Shown here piece by piece: positions 44,249-53,091 of a stretch of 64,000 nt of DNA. Within the stretch, counting starts at the first letter, position 1, and each line of letters begins with the position of its first letter. The stretch covers positions 930,001-994,000 of the forward strand of contig JADJGJ010000001.1 in NCBI GenBank assembly GCA_016708105.1, in the 5' to 3' direction. Position numbers and translations under genes: made by a program. The stretch comes from Crocinitomicaceae bacterium (lineage in GTDB: Bacteria > Bacteroidota > Bacteroidia > Flavobacteriales_D > Crocinitomicaceae). Below the pieces are notes generated by a model, which made no database searches, was not told the origin of the DNA, and was given only the letters and a program-made list of their open reading frames with translations.

Positions 44249-47014
44249 TTATTTTGTAACAGGTTGATTTTTTTCTTTCATTCCATTGAGCAACGTTTCT
44301 GCGTTGATAGGTAAAGAAGTAATTCTTACTCCAACTGCATTATAAATTGCGTTTGCAATTGCCGGAATCACCGGGTGAATTGCACCTTCACCGCATTCTT
44401 TTGCGCCAAAAGGCCCTTCAGGATCAATGGTTTCGATGATGTTAGTGTGAATTGGCGGCGTGTCTTTTGAAGTTGGAATTTTATAATCAAGTAAATTACT
44501 ATTCACCAATAATCCGTTATAAAATTTCATTTGTTCGCTCACTGCCTGACCAAATCCCATGTGCCATGATCCTTCCAACTGACCTTCAACAGCCATTGGA
44601 TTAATTGCTTTTCCTGCATCATGTGCACCCCAGATATTGGTAACTTTTACTTGTCCTGTTTCCGTATCTACATCAACTTCTGCGATTACTGCGCCAAAAC
44701 TATACGAAGGACTCAAGCCTGCGCCTGCGCCTTTAAAATCTCCTCCAAGTTTAGGTGAGTTATAAGCGCCGGTTGCGTTAAGTGCTCCAACTTTTCGTGT
44801 AGCAATTTCTACTGCTTCATACCAAGTCAACTTAACTTTACCATCTGTACTGATGACATGATCGTTTTCAAAAGAAATTTCTGCAGCGTCAACTTCCTTA
44901 ATGCGTGCAATGTTTGCTGACATTTGTGATTTTAAATGTTCAGCAGCTGTTTTTGCTGCATTACCAGCCATGAATGTAACTCGACTTGAATAGCTGCCAA
45001 GATCAATAGGAGTGAGTGTTGTATCAGCTGCCACAACAAAAACTTTGTCCATGTCAATGCCTAAAACTTCTGCCACAATCATGGCAAGCATGGTATCACT
45101 TCCTTGTCCTATATCGCTTGCGCCTGACAATACCAACACCCTACCATCCAGGTCTAATTTTAAATGCACCACAGATTGAGGATATTCATTCCAGTGAATA
45201 GGAAGCGCACTGCCGCTGATAAAAAATCCGCAAGCAACTCCAATACCTTTTCCAAAAGGGAGTTTTTTATAACGATCTTTCCATTTTGATTGATCCATTA
45301 CGCGCTGAAGTGATTCTCTGCTTCCGTTTGATGTAATGCGATACTGTCCAACGGTGAGTGAATTGCCATCCAGGAAATTTTTCATCCGCATGTCACAGGG
45401 ATCCATTCCTATTTTTTCAGCAAGTCGGTCAATCATGGTCTCAACAGCAAATCTGGAATTCACTGCTCCGTGTCCTCTCATTGCGCCGCATTGCGGTTTA
45501 TTGGTGTAAACACGTCTGGTGCGAAATCCGAAATTGTTGATCTTATAAGGTGCTTGTAATAGTACTCCATTGTAATAGGATGTAACCACACCAAAACTTC
45601 CATATGCACCACCATCAATGATGATGTCTGCATCAAGCACTTGAATTTCTCCGGTTTTTGATGCACCCATCTGAACGGTCATTTTTGTTGGGTGTCTTCC
45701 ATGATTGCTAATAAAGACCTCTTCTCTTGAAAATCTTACACGCACCGGTTGACCTGTGATGCGTGACAAATGTGATATAATCATTTCATGTGGAAAAGGA
45801 TCTGATTTTCCGCCAAAACCTCCACCAACGTATGGTTTGATTACACGCACTCTACTCATTGGCACTTCAAGCACTTTGGCAAGAAAGCGGTGTAAATAGT
45901 GAGGTACTTGTGTTGCTGTAATAATGGTTAATCCATTTTCATCCCACCAAGCAGTTGCCGCATGTGGCTCTGTAAATCCATGGTTAATTCCCATGAAATC
46001 AAAATCAACTTTTACTGTGTGATCAGCTTTTGAAAGACCTTCTTGCTGATCGCCAAAACGAAGCTCTGCTTTTTTGTGAATGTTGTTGTTGAACTTGACA
46101 AAGCTGTGAATTTTTTCATGTGAACCAATATCTTCTACTGATTCAGTCATGTCAAAAAACGGGTGCAGTTCTTCATACTCTACTTTGATTAAACTGCATG
46201 CATGTTCTGCAATATATTCTGTATCTGCAGCAACGGCAGCAACTACTTCACCAATGTATCTGGTTTTATCAGTTGCCATTGCCGTCTCATCTTGTGAAAT
46301 TGGTAACACGCCAAACGTGAGCGGAAGCTCTTTGCCGGTTACAACCGCCTTAACTCCGGGAAGAGATTTTGCAGCTGAAATATCAATTGATTTGATGCGT
46401 GCATGTGCATACGTACTTCTCAGAAATTTGCAGTGAAGTGCATTTTTGACACGGTAATCATCTGCATATTCTGCTGCACCACGTACTTTTTTTTCTGCTT
46501 CAATATAGGGTCGTGATACCCCAACAGTGCCTTTTCCAGATTCTTTTTTAGTTTCTGTTTTATGCACATATGATTCAACGGCGTCTATAATTTTTTTATA
46601 CCCGGTGCAACGGCATAAGTTTCCTGAAAGTGCTTCTTGAATTTCTTCACGACTTGGCTTTGGATTTTCATTCAACAGGTGTAGTGATGACATGATCATT
46701 CCTGGTGTACAGTATCCACATTGTATTGCGCCATGTTCAACAAATTTTTCTTGCAAACCATGCAATTTATTCATGTCTGCCACTCCTTCAATGGTAGTGA
46801 TGGTTGAACCGCTGACTTTCATCACCGGCGTGATACAACTTTGTACTGCAACTCCATCTACAAATACTGTACATGCGCCGCAGCTTCCTTGTTCGCATCC
46901 GGTTTTTGTACCGGTGAGATTGATGCGGTTTCTCAGTGTGTATGCAAGTGTTTCATGTGGTTCAACAGCCAATTGAATTTCCTGATTGTTTACATGAAGT
47001 GTTATTAGTTCCAT
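44249..47014 (-). CDS. hcrA: 4-Hydroxybenzoyl-CoA reductase, fused [2Fe-2S] (gamma) and molybdenum (alpha) subunits
   Basis: The enzyme removes the phenolic hydroxyl of 4-hydroxybenzoyl-CoA, giving benzoyl-CoA. Residues 1-155 are the HcrC-like part: Cys40/45/48/60 in CEQGSCGACT and the helical [2Fe-2S] ligands Cys99/102/134/136 (CGYC, CRC). Residues about 165-915 are HcrA, with molybdopterin segments GGGFGGKSDPF, GAMRGHG and the C-terminal GAKECGEGA that holds the catalytic Glu. Separate genes are usual; this is a 921-residue fusion. The start at 47014 (MELITLHV) is chosen because the longer frame overlaps the upstream SDR gene. A generic xanthine dehydrogenase is excluded mainly by the partner beta subunit. 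Confidence 0.9.
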   Translation of the reverse strand: MELITLHVNNQEIQLAVEPHETLAYTLRNRINLTGTKTGCEQGSCGACTVFVDGVAVQSCITPVMKVSGSTITTIEGVADMNKLHGLQEKFVEHGAIQCGYCTPGMIMSSLHLLNENPKPSREEIQEALSGNLCRCTGYKKIIDAVESYVHKTETKKESGKGTVGVSRPYIEAEKKVRGAAEYADDYRVKNALHCKFLRSTYAHARIKSIDISAAKSLPGVKAVVTGKELPLTFGVLPISQDETAMATDKTRYIGEVVAAVAADTEYIAEHACSLIKVEYEELHPFFDMTESVEDIGSHEKIHSFVKFNNNIHKKAELRFGDQQEGLSKADHTVKVDFDFMGINHGFTEPHAATAWWDENGLTIITATQVPHYLHRFLAKVLEVPMSRVRVIKPYVGGGFGGKSDPFPHEMIISHLSRITGQPVRVRFSREEVFISNHGRHPTKMTVQMGASKTGEIQVLDADIIIDGGAYGSFGVVTSYYNGVLLQAPYKINNFGFRTRRVYTNKPQCGAMRGHGAVNSRFAVETMIDRLAEKIGMDPCDMRMKNFLDGNSLTVGQYRITSNGSRESLQRVMDQSKWKDRYKKLPFGKGIGVACGFFISGSALPIHWNEYPQSVVHLKLDLDGRVLVLSGASDIGQGSDTMLAMIVAEVLGIDMDKVFVVAADTTLTPIDLGSYSSRVTFMAGNAAKTAAEHLKSQMSANIARIKEVDAAEISFENDHVISTDGKVKLTWYEAVEIATRKVGALNATGAYNSPKLGGDFKGAGAGLSPSYSFGAVIAEVDVDTETGQVKVTNIWGAHDAGKAINPMAVEGQLEGSWHMGFGQAVSEQMKFYNGLLVNSNLLDYKIPTSKDTPPIHTNIIETIDPEGPFGAKECGEGAIHPVIPAIANAIYNAVGVRITSLPINAETLLNGMKEKNQPVTK

Positions 47015-47042
47015 TTTTGTTTTCTTTTCGTTGAATTGATAA

Positions 47043-47783
47043 TTATAATCCGGCACCTATGCTTTTTCCGCCGTCCACGTAAATAGTTTGTCCTGTAATA
47101 AATTTGGTTTTATCATCACAGAGAAAGGCTACCGCTTGTGCAATGTCTTCTGGCGTTCCCATGCTTTTGGTTGGTTGTGCTTCAATTAATTTTTCTTGAA
47201 CGTCAGCAGGTAGTTTTTGAGTTAGCGGAGTATCAATCAAACCCGGTGCAATAGCATTCACCAAAATTCCGTTTGCGCCTAATTCAAGTGCCAGCACGCG
47301 GGTCATTCCAACCACTCCTGCTTTTGATGCAGCATAATTTGATTGACCTCTGTTACCAAGCCATGCGCGTGATGAAATATTGACAATTCGTCCTTTGTTT
47401 ACCGGACGCATTAACATAGCTGCTTGTCTGCACATCAGCCAAGTGCCTCGCAAATTTATTTCTATCACTTTGTCAAAATCTTCAACGGGCATTCTCCAAA
47501 TTACGTTGTCTCGGATAATACCCGCATTATTGACTAGTGCATCAAGGGTATTGTATTTTTCTTTGATATATGAAAACAGCGTTTCAACTGATTTTTCATC
47601 ACTGATGTTGCAGGTTTTGAATTCTGCTGATTTGCCTAAAGCTGCTGCCTGTTTTTGTCCGTTTTCTTCATCAACATCGGCAAGAATAGTGAAATAGCCC
47701 TCATTCACCAGCCTGGTGGCAATTGCCTTTCCAATTCCGTTGGCAGCGCCTGTTACAAGTGCTGTTTTTATTGGTGTACTCAT
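47043..47783 (-). CDS. Short-chain dehydrogenase, possible 3-hydroxypimelyl-CoA dehydrogenase
   Basis: This classical SDR of 246 residues has GAANGIGKAIA, NNAG, NISSR, YAASK and the C-terminal YVDGG. It resembles 3-oxoacyl reductases. The benzoyl-CoA route requires a dehydrogenase for 3-hydroxypimelyl-CoA, and no other candidate lies in the aromatic operons, so that role is a reasonable inference. It overlaps the XdhC-like gene by 4 bp and is followed by the HcrA fusion. Confidence 0.75.
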   Translation of the reverse strand: MSTPIKTALVTGAANGIGKAIATRLVNEGYFTILADVDEENGQKQAAALGKSAEFKTCNISDEKSVETLFSYIKEKYNTLDALVNNAGIIRDNVIWRMPVEDFDKVIEINLRGTWLMCRQAAMLMRPVNKGRIVNISSRAWLGNRGQSNYAASKAGVVGMTRVLALELGANGILVNAIAPGLIDTPLTQKLPADVQEKLIEAQPTKSMGTPEDIAQAVAFLCDDKTKFITGQTIYVDGGKSIGAGL

Positions 47784-48598
47784 TTTACTTGTTCTGCTTT
47801 TTTAGTTTTTGTCTCGTTGTTTTTTTTCGCTTTGAGATCTGTCGTGCTATTCTTGAAACTGATCAATTCTGACATAATGCTGATAGCAATTTCAAAAGGA
47901 TCTTCGGCGTGGATGTTGATTCCAATTGGCATGTGTACTTTTTCAAGTTGTGATGATGTTGCAATGCCTGCATCAGTGAACATTTTTTTAGTAATTAAAA
48001 TTTTTCTCTGGCTGCCAATCATGCCCAAATAGGCATGTGGTTTTCCAATACAATAACTTAAAATATCTCTGTCAAGTGCATGTTCATAGGTTGCAATAAC
48101 AGAGTAAGTATATTGATCAAATGGGAGCAGGGGCAGGGTGTTTCTAATTTCAGCACAAAGTTTATTGATGCGTGAATCACTCACCTGATCCATATACTCT
48201 TTTCGGTCATCAAAAAGATATACTTCAAAATCAGTATTCAGGGCAAGTGAAGCCAAAGCCTGGCCGGTATGACCGGCACCAAAAATGTACAGTTTTTTTT
48301 GTGGCATAAGTGGTTCGATAAAAATTTCAACTGTTCCTCCACAGCACATATTGTGTTGATGCAACAAATCATGTCTAAATAATTTTGGCTGATTTAGGTT
48401 AAGCTGTAGCAAGGCATTCTGAATCACATTTTTTTCCAGATTTCCTCCACCTATCGTACCATCAATAGAGCCGTCTTCGTATACAATCATTTTTGCACCG
48501 GCATGTCTGGGCGTAGATCCACTGACTGCAACAACCGTGCATAGTACAGCTTTTTTACCTGATGAAGGTACGCTTGCTATTTTATTCCACACGTTCAT
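47780..48598 (-). CDS. XdhC-family molybdenum cofactor maturation protein
   Basis: XdhC proteins bind and deliver the sulfurated molybdenum cofactor to xanthine-dehydrogenase-type enzymes. The 272 residues have the family motifs PRHAGAKMIVYEDG, GTIGGGNLE, HNMCCGG and a Rossmann-type YIFGAGHTGQA. It lies in the operon of the 4-hydroxybenzoyl-CoA reductase, overlapping mocA by 17 bp and the SDR by 4 bp, so the reductase is the likely client. Confidence 0.85.
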   Translation of the reverse strand: MNVWNKIASVPSSGKKAVLCTVVAVSGSTPRHAGAKMIVYEDGSIDGTIGGGNLEKNVIQNALLQLNLNQPKLFRHDLLHQHNMCCGGTVEIFIEPLMPQKKLYIFGAGHTGQALASLALNTDFEVYLFDDRKEYMDQVSDSRINKLCAEIRNTLPLLPFDQYTYSVIATYEHALDRDILSYCIGKPHAYLGMIGSQRKILITKKMFTDAGIATSSQLEKVHMPIGINIHAEDPFEIAISIMSELISFKNSTTDLKAKKNNETKTKKAEQVK

Positions 48599-49205
48599 GC
48601 ATTAACTGTTCATATTGTTCAGGCGAATTAATATTGTCAAGTATCGCAGGATCGTTGACATGTACCTCAATAAGTTCAACTGTACTTATCAAATCACGCA
48701 GGGTAGAATTTTCTGGTGCAGCTTGAATTGCATTACGCAGCCAATTTGCTTCCATCAGAACAGGGTGTCCGCGGTGCGAATTAAAAACCGGAATACATAC
48801 AGAACCAGCTTTGGCATGCTCCATCAAATATTCAATGGTAGATACTTGCAGAAAGGGCGAATCTGTATTTTGAATAAAAACATAATCATCATTCAGATGC
48901 TGTAATCCCAATTTAATACTGTGCAACCTTCCAAGTTCAGGGTTGTGATTTGGAATCACTTGAGAACTGAGTTTCAGTCTTTGAACCAGAGGTTCGAATT
49001 CATCAATACAAAATGATCCGTTTAAAACGGCAATCACCCCGCCGTTTAAAGCGAGGTGAAAGGTATCTGCAATTTGTTCAATAAAAGTTGTGTTTCCCGG
49101 AATAGGGAGCCAGGATTTTGGAGCTTTCATCCGGCTGGATTTTCCACCGGCAAGAATAATTGCTCCACATGTTTTCCCATCGTCGGTACGGGAGGTGTTA
49201 TTCAC
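48582..49205 (-). CDS. mocA: Molybdenum cofactor cytidylyltransferase (MocA-like)
   Basis: It probably converts molybdopterin to the cytosine dinucleotide form used by xanthine-oxidase-family enzymes. The nucleotide loop is GAIILAGGKSSRMKAPK, and NTDSPFL gives the metal-binding acidic motif. The GTG start at 49205 (VNNTSRTDDGK) overlaps the ferredoxin stop by 8 bp and gives 207 residues. The frame extends upstream to 49394, but that 63-residue extension is only antiparallel reading of the ferredoxin gene in another frame. The next internal ATG would remove the loop. Confidence 0.8.
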   Translation of the reverse strand: MNNTSRTDDGKTCGAIILAGGKSSRMKAPKSWLPIPGNTTFIEQIADTFHLALNGGVIAVLNGSFCIDEFEPLVQRLKLSSQVIPNHNPELGRLHSIKLGLQHLNDDYVFIQNTDSPFLQVSTIEYLMEHAKAGSVCIPVFNSHRGHPVLMEANWLRNAIQAAPENSTLRDLISTVELIEVHVNDPAILDNINSPEQYEQLMHERVE

Positions 49206-49548
49206 CGTGAAGCATTGCTTTTTTAGCCAACAGCTGATCCGCACTTTCTGAGTTGTCAGCATCTGGTAGACAACAATCAACCGGGCATACACTTGCACAC
49301 TGCGGTTCATCATGGAATCCTTTACACTCAGTACATTTTTCAGGTACAATGAAATAAAAATCATTTGAAATAGGCTCCTGATCTGCGTAAGCATCTATCT
49401 CTGATCCGTTTTTCAATTTAAAAGATCCTGAAACTGCAGTACCCTGAGCCGCGCTCCAGTTTGTACCACCTGAGTAAATAGCATTGTTCGGACATTCTGG
49501 TTCGCATGCTCCGCAATTAATGCAATCATCTGTAATTTTTATGGCCAT
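49198..49548 (-). CDS. fdx: Long 2[4Fe-4S] ferredoxin, probable electron donor to both aromatic reductases
   Basis: The 116-residue protein has two cluster motifs. The first is CINCGACEPECP; the second is CTECKGFHDEPQCASVCP with an 8-residue loop, like the Alvin-type ferredoxins of Thauera. A 34-residue insert (YSGGTNWSAAQGTAVSG ...) between the motifs makes it longer than those. 4-Hydroxybenzoyl-CoA reductase and benzoyl-CoA reductase both take electrons from such a ferredoxin. It is the first gene of the second aromatic operon, with a TATGA-N6-TCATA dyad 63.5 bp before its start. Confidence 0.88.
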   Translation of the reverse strand: MAIKITDDCINCGACEPECPNNAIYSGGTNWSAAQGTAVSGSFKLKNGSEIDAYADQEPISNDFYFIVPEKCTECKGFHDEPQCASVCPVDCCLPDADNSESADQLLAKKAMLHGE

Positions 49549-49603
49549 AGTATTTAGAAAAATAATTTGAGGAATAAAGTAAGGTAGTTTTGAGAGCAGT
49601 GCC

Positions 49604-49619
49604 TATGACATGTATCATA
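49604..49619 (-). promoter_or_regulatory. TATGA-N6-TCATA Crp/Fnr-type dyad upstream of fdx
   Basis: Perfect 5-bp arms flank CATGTA. The centre at 49611.5 is 63.5 bp from the fdx start, the same distance as the proximal dyad before bcrC. A weak TACTTTAT box at 49574-49581 (minus) would place the transcription start about 44 bp from the dyad centre, near the class II activator position. Confidence 0.55.
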
Positions 49620-49791
49620 TTTTTATATAAAAATTCTCATGAAACGCTTATCTGGCATAGCCTGTCAGGATTTACAACGCTTGAGTGACTTAAGACACAG
49701 GAAGAAAGGCCGAGCTTGAGTAATTTCGGGCACTTGAACATTGCATAGCCTTGAGCCACAAAAATAATTGCCATTATAAAAAAAACGACGA

Positions 49792-50052
49792 ATGAAATAT
49801 CTGAATGACATTTTCAAATTTGCTTTGATAGCCAGCCTTACTTTGGGTTTGGCGCCTTTTAATCCCCCTCATATTATTGGTAAATTACAATGGTTAGCCG
49901 GTGGCGGAGCCTTTAGTGGTGAGCAACCCATGCAAGCAGACGATTGGTTTGATTTATTTTTACACGGCACACCTTGGTTGGTGATGATTGTATCCGGACT
50001 AATTATCTTATTTACAAAACTGAAATCAAATCAACCGGGTATTCAACGTTAA
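49792..50052 (+). CDS. Small two-segment membrane protein of unknown function
   Basis: The 86-residue product has hydrophobic stretches at about 6-25 and 58-78 and resembles small conserved RND-transporter-associated proteins of Bacteroidota (the SLTLGLAPFNPPHIIGKLQWL opening). It overlaps the 3' end of truA tail-to-tail by 41 bp. Function unknown. Confidence 0.55.
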   Translation: MKYLNDIFKFALIASLTLGLAPFNPPHIIGKLQWLAGGGAFSGEQPMQADDWFDLFLHGTPWLVMIVSGLIILFTKLKSNQPGIQR

Positions 50053-50767
50053 TCAAATTAAGACCCTGTGCAGGTACTGAAGTTCCTGCTTTGCCTCGGT
50101 CTGCTGATTGCAGAATAGTTTCAAACTCCTTCAAATTTATTTTACCTAAACCCACGTCAATCATTGTGCCTGTGATTGCTCTTACCATATTGCGCAAAAA
50201 GCGATTGGCACTTATGGTAAACAAATAACCATGCTCGGTAATTATCCATTCTGCCTTAGTGATGTTGCAGAGAAAATTACTCACATCGGTATTTACTTTG
50301 CTGAAGCATTGAAAATCTTTATGACCAATCATAATTATACAAGCCTGATTGATTTTATCAATATCCAAATCAGCCCTGTGATACCATGAAAATTCAGTAA
50401 GAAATGGATTTTTTTGTTGATGAATGGCGTACTCGTATGTTCTTGAGATTGCTGAAAAACGCGCATTAAAATCAGAGGATACTGCTTGGATATTTCGAAT
50501 AGCAATATCATCAGGCAGCATGAGGTTCATTTTGAAGCATAATTGTTCAGTTTCAAATAGTAGATCACTGTCAAAATGTGCAAAATAGCAACTTGCATGC
50601 ACACCGGTATCTGTGCGCCCGCATCCGGTAATTTCTATTGGTTGATTACTGTGAAGTTGACTGAGAACTGATTCAATTTTTTCTTGCACAGAAATTTGTC
50701 CATTTTGTCGTTGCCAACCAAAATAGTGCGTGCCTTTATATGATAATTGCAGAACGTATCTTTGCAT
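50012..50767 (-). CDS. truA: tRNA pseudouridine synthase A
   Basis: It makes pseudouridine at positions 38-40 of the anticodon stem. The 251 residues have GTHYFGWQRQ, the catalytic aspartate in GCGRTDTGVHA, FNARFSAISRTYEY and RFLRNMVRAITG. The ATG at 50767 gives MQRYVLQLSYKG, a normal TruA start. The gene diverges from a metallophosphoesterase. Confidence 0.94.
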   Translation of the reverse strand: MQRYVLQLSYKGTHYFGWQRQNGQISVQEKIESVLSQLHSNQPIEITGCGRTDTGVHASCYFAHFDSDLLFETEQLCFKMNLMLPDDIAIRNIQAVSSDFNARFSAISRTYEYAIHQQKNPFLTEFSWYHRADLDIDKINQACIIMIGHKDFQCFSKVNTDVSNFLCNITKAEWIITEHGYLFTISANRFLRNMVRAITGTMIDVGLGKINLKEFETILQSADRGKAGTSVPAQGLNLINVEYPVDLISVL

Positions 50768-50842
50768 TTCAGTTCTTTTCTACAACAAAGTTATTTGTTT
50801 CTTCAGTCAAACCAGAATTTTTTTTCATACTAAATTCACAAC

Positions 50843-51364
50843 ATGAAACGCATTGGGGTGTTATCAGATACGCATGGATATCTTGATCCAAAGATTTATA
50901 CATACTTTAAAGAGGTGGATGAGATATGGCATGCGGGTGATGTTGGTGATGTATCAGTGATTGATGAACTTGAGCGCTTTAAACCTGTGCGCGGGGTATA
51001 CGGTAATATTGATGATCATCAGGTAAGATTAAAATGGCCTAAACATAACCGGTTTATGTGTGAAGACATTGAAGTACTCATTTCTCACATTGGCGGACGA
51101 CCATTTAAATATAATGCGGAAGCCTGGCCTGAGTTGTCACAAAAATCTGCCGGCATTTTTGTTTGTGGACATTCTCACATTCTACTTGTGCAGTTTGATA
51201 AAAATCTTCAATGTTTATGGCTCAATCCGGGTGCATGCGGATTCAAAGGATTTCATAAAGTTAAAACCCTGTTGCGCTTTGAAGTGCATGGAAAAGAAGT
51301 TAAAAATATGGAAGCCATTGAATTGGGACCAAGAATAGCAAATGGTACAATTGATTCTCCTTAA
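50843..51364 (+). CDS. YfcE/MJ0936-type metallophosphoesterase
   Basis: This phosphodiesterase of 173 residues has the metal-binding motifs LSDTHG, WHAGDVGD, GNIDDH, ISHIGG and CGHSHI, followed by NPGACGFKGF. YfcE-type enzymes act on small phosphodiesters; the physiological substrate is unknown. It lies 34 bp before porQ on the same strand. Confidence 0.88.
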   Translation: MKRIGVLSDTHGYLDPKIYTYFKEVDEIWHAGDVGDVSVIDELERFKPVRGVYGNIDDHQVRLKWPKHNRFMCEDIEVLISHIGGRPFKYNAEAWPELSQKSAGIFVCGHSHILLVQFDKNLQCLWLNPGACGFKGFHKVKTLLRFEVHGKEVKNMEAIELGPRIANGTIDSP

Positions 51365-51398
51365 TAAAATATTCATTCGTTAATTCCGTTATGAGGAT

Positions 51399-52460
51399 AT
51401 GATTTACAGATTTGTTTTTCTGAGTATGTTTTTTTCTTCAGCTGTTTTTTCACAAACCGGTGGAGAAAATGTTTGGTCTTTTCTTGATTTGGATTTTAGC
51501 GCGCGCTCTCTTGCCTTGGGTTCTGAATTTATTCCCTTGCGTGACGGTGATATCAACTTGGCTGTTACTAATCCTGCAAGCATCACCAATGAATTGGACA
51601 ATCAGTTAACCATGAATCATTTTATTTATCCTGCAGGCATTAATTATGGCATGTTAGCATACGGAAAACACTTTAATAAAGTCGGAACTTTTACCGGTCA
51701 TATGCGCTACGTGTCTTATGGCAAATTTACCCGCACCGATGCAACCGGTATTGAACAAGGCACGTTCACTGCAGGTGACTATGCAATAGGCAGTGGTTAT
51801 GCAAAAGACTTAAATAAATATTTTTCACTTGGTGCAAATATGAATTTCTTATTCTCACATTATGAAACTTATTCTGCTTTTGGAATGAGTGTTGATGCGG
51901 CGGTTTTATTTCATCATGATGAAGCAAACGTTACCATGAGTCTAGTTGCTAAAAATATTGGGTATCAATTCAAGGGTTTTACCCAAGACAATCATGAACC
52001 TTTGCCTATTGAGGTAGTTGCCGGTATCTCGTACAAATTTCATCATGCGCCGTTCAGACTTAGTCTTGTTGGTACTGATTTAACGCGATGGGATCTTACT
52101 TACAATGATCCTTCATGGGAGCCAACCATAGATCAGCTCACGGGTGATACCATTCCAATACCTGAAGCGGGCTTTGCAAAAAAACTTGGATATCATGCAA
52201 ATTTTGGTCTTGAAATTTTACCTACTGAGAATTTTTTTGTGCGAATTGGATTCAACTATCAACGCAGAAATGCCTTGGGCGTAATAGATCGTATGGGTAT
52301 TGGCGGCTTTTCTTTTGGCACCGGATTTAAGATTAAAAAATTCGCGTTCAACTACGCTATTTCATTCTATTCAGCCGCCGGATCAGTTAATGTTTTTAGC
52401 ATCACAACAAATTTCAATGAGTGGAGAAAATCTGCTACAGATGATGTCAAGAAGGAGTAG
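51399..52460 (+). CDS. porQ: Type IX secretion system protein PorQ
   Basis: PorQ is an outer-membrane beta-barrel protein of the T9SS attachment complex. The 353 residues begin with a signal peptide (FLSMFFSSAVFSQ) followed by the family opening NVWSFLDLDFSARSLALGS. NLAVTNPASIT and a string of amphipathic beta strands come next. It acts with PorU/PorV in transferring cargo to the cell surface. The first ATG in the frame is used. It may share a transcript with the upstream phosphoesterase. Confidence 0.85.
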   Translation: MIYRFVFLSMFFSSAVFSQTGGENVWSFLDLDFSARSLALGSEFIPLRDGDINLAVTNPASITNELDNQLTMNHFIYPAGINYGMLAYGKHFNKVGTFTGHMRYVSYGKFTRTDATGIEQGTFTAGDYAIGSGYAKDLNKYFSLGANMNFLFSHYETYSAFGMSVDAAVLFHHDEANVTMSLVAKNIGYQFKGFTQDNHEPLPIEVVAGISYKFHHAPFRLSLVGTDLTRWDLTYNDPSWEPTIDQLTGDTIPIPEAGFAKKLGYHANFGLEILPTENFFVRIGFNYQRRNALGVIDRMGIGGFSFGTGFKIKKFAFNYAISFYSAAGSVNVFSITTNFNEWRKSATDDVKKE

Positions 52461-52546
52461 TTATTGTGATAGTGAATGTCTGAAGAAAATTTATTCCGAA
52501 ACTTTCACATGCTTTTTTGCTTTCATATTCTTCTCACTGGTATCCT

Positions 52547-52894
52547 TTATAAATACATAGTGAATTCATAGAAGTACTCGTAAATTGATACAGTATTGCT
52601 TAATGCCAAACCAACAATAAAAAAAAGCAGTATGCAAATAGTTGATGCGGGATATTGCTTTTTTATACTAAGAAAAATTGCCGGTACCAAACTTGCCAAA
52701 ACAAAACAGAATACATTGATCTGGTTTCCATTCTTGAATATAACGGTGTACTTTGGCAAAAGCGGCGAAACAAGCAGTTTGGCATCTAGATAGATTTTCA
52801 TCAACAATAAAACTGCGGACAGCCCAATCACAATGTATGACAGGAGATTTATATTTTTCCAGAGTTTTGTTTTTTTGTCATCTGCATCTCTCAT
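52547..52894 (-). CDS. Small four-segment membrane protein of unknown function
   Basis: The 115-residue product has hydrophobic segments around 15-35, 38-48, 60-80 and 85-102, and a basic N-terminus (RDADDKKTKLWK). Not recognised. It has no obvious partner and may be a real but lineage-specific gene. Confidence 0.4.
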   Translation of the reverse strand: MRDADDKKTKLWKNINLLSYIVIGLSAVLLLMKIYLDAKLLVSPLLPKYTVIFKNGNQINVFCFVLASLVPAIFLSIKKQYPASTICILLFFIVGLALSNTVSIYEYFYEFTMYL

Positions 52895-53018
52895 GCTCTT
52901 CTGAATTAGTTCAGTAGTTATATATTATTGATAGTTGGGCAGGATTTTTTTTTTAAGAAGAAGATGAATATACTGAATTATCTCTTGTTGATGAGTTTTG
53001 GTGAAATAGCTATAAAAT

Positions 53019-53046
53019 AAAAATCCGCCCTTTCGAACGGATTTTT
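53019..53046 (-). terminator. Bidirectional-type terminator after the surface-adhesin gene
   Basis: The stem AAAAATCCG (53019-53027) / CGGATTTTT (53038-53046) with a 10-nt loop gives T-runs on both sides. It lies just after the minus-strand CTD protein gene. Confidence 0.85.
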
Positions 53047-53091
53047 AAGCAAAGAAAACCATCCCGGATTAACCAGGACATGAGGAAGATT

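Noticed and set aside
44249..47014. Xanthine dehydrogenase or CO dehydrogenase annotation for the molybdenum enzyme
   Set aside because: The partner FAD subunit has the extra four-cysteine loop unique to 4-hydroxybenzoyl-CoA reductase, and the operon carries a ferredoxin typical of that pathway.
49206..49394. N-terminal extension of the cytidylyltransferase gene
   Set aside because: It lies within the ferredoxin gene on the same strand in another frame and has no nucleotidyltransferase similarity. The GTG at 49205 gives the correct start.
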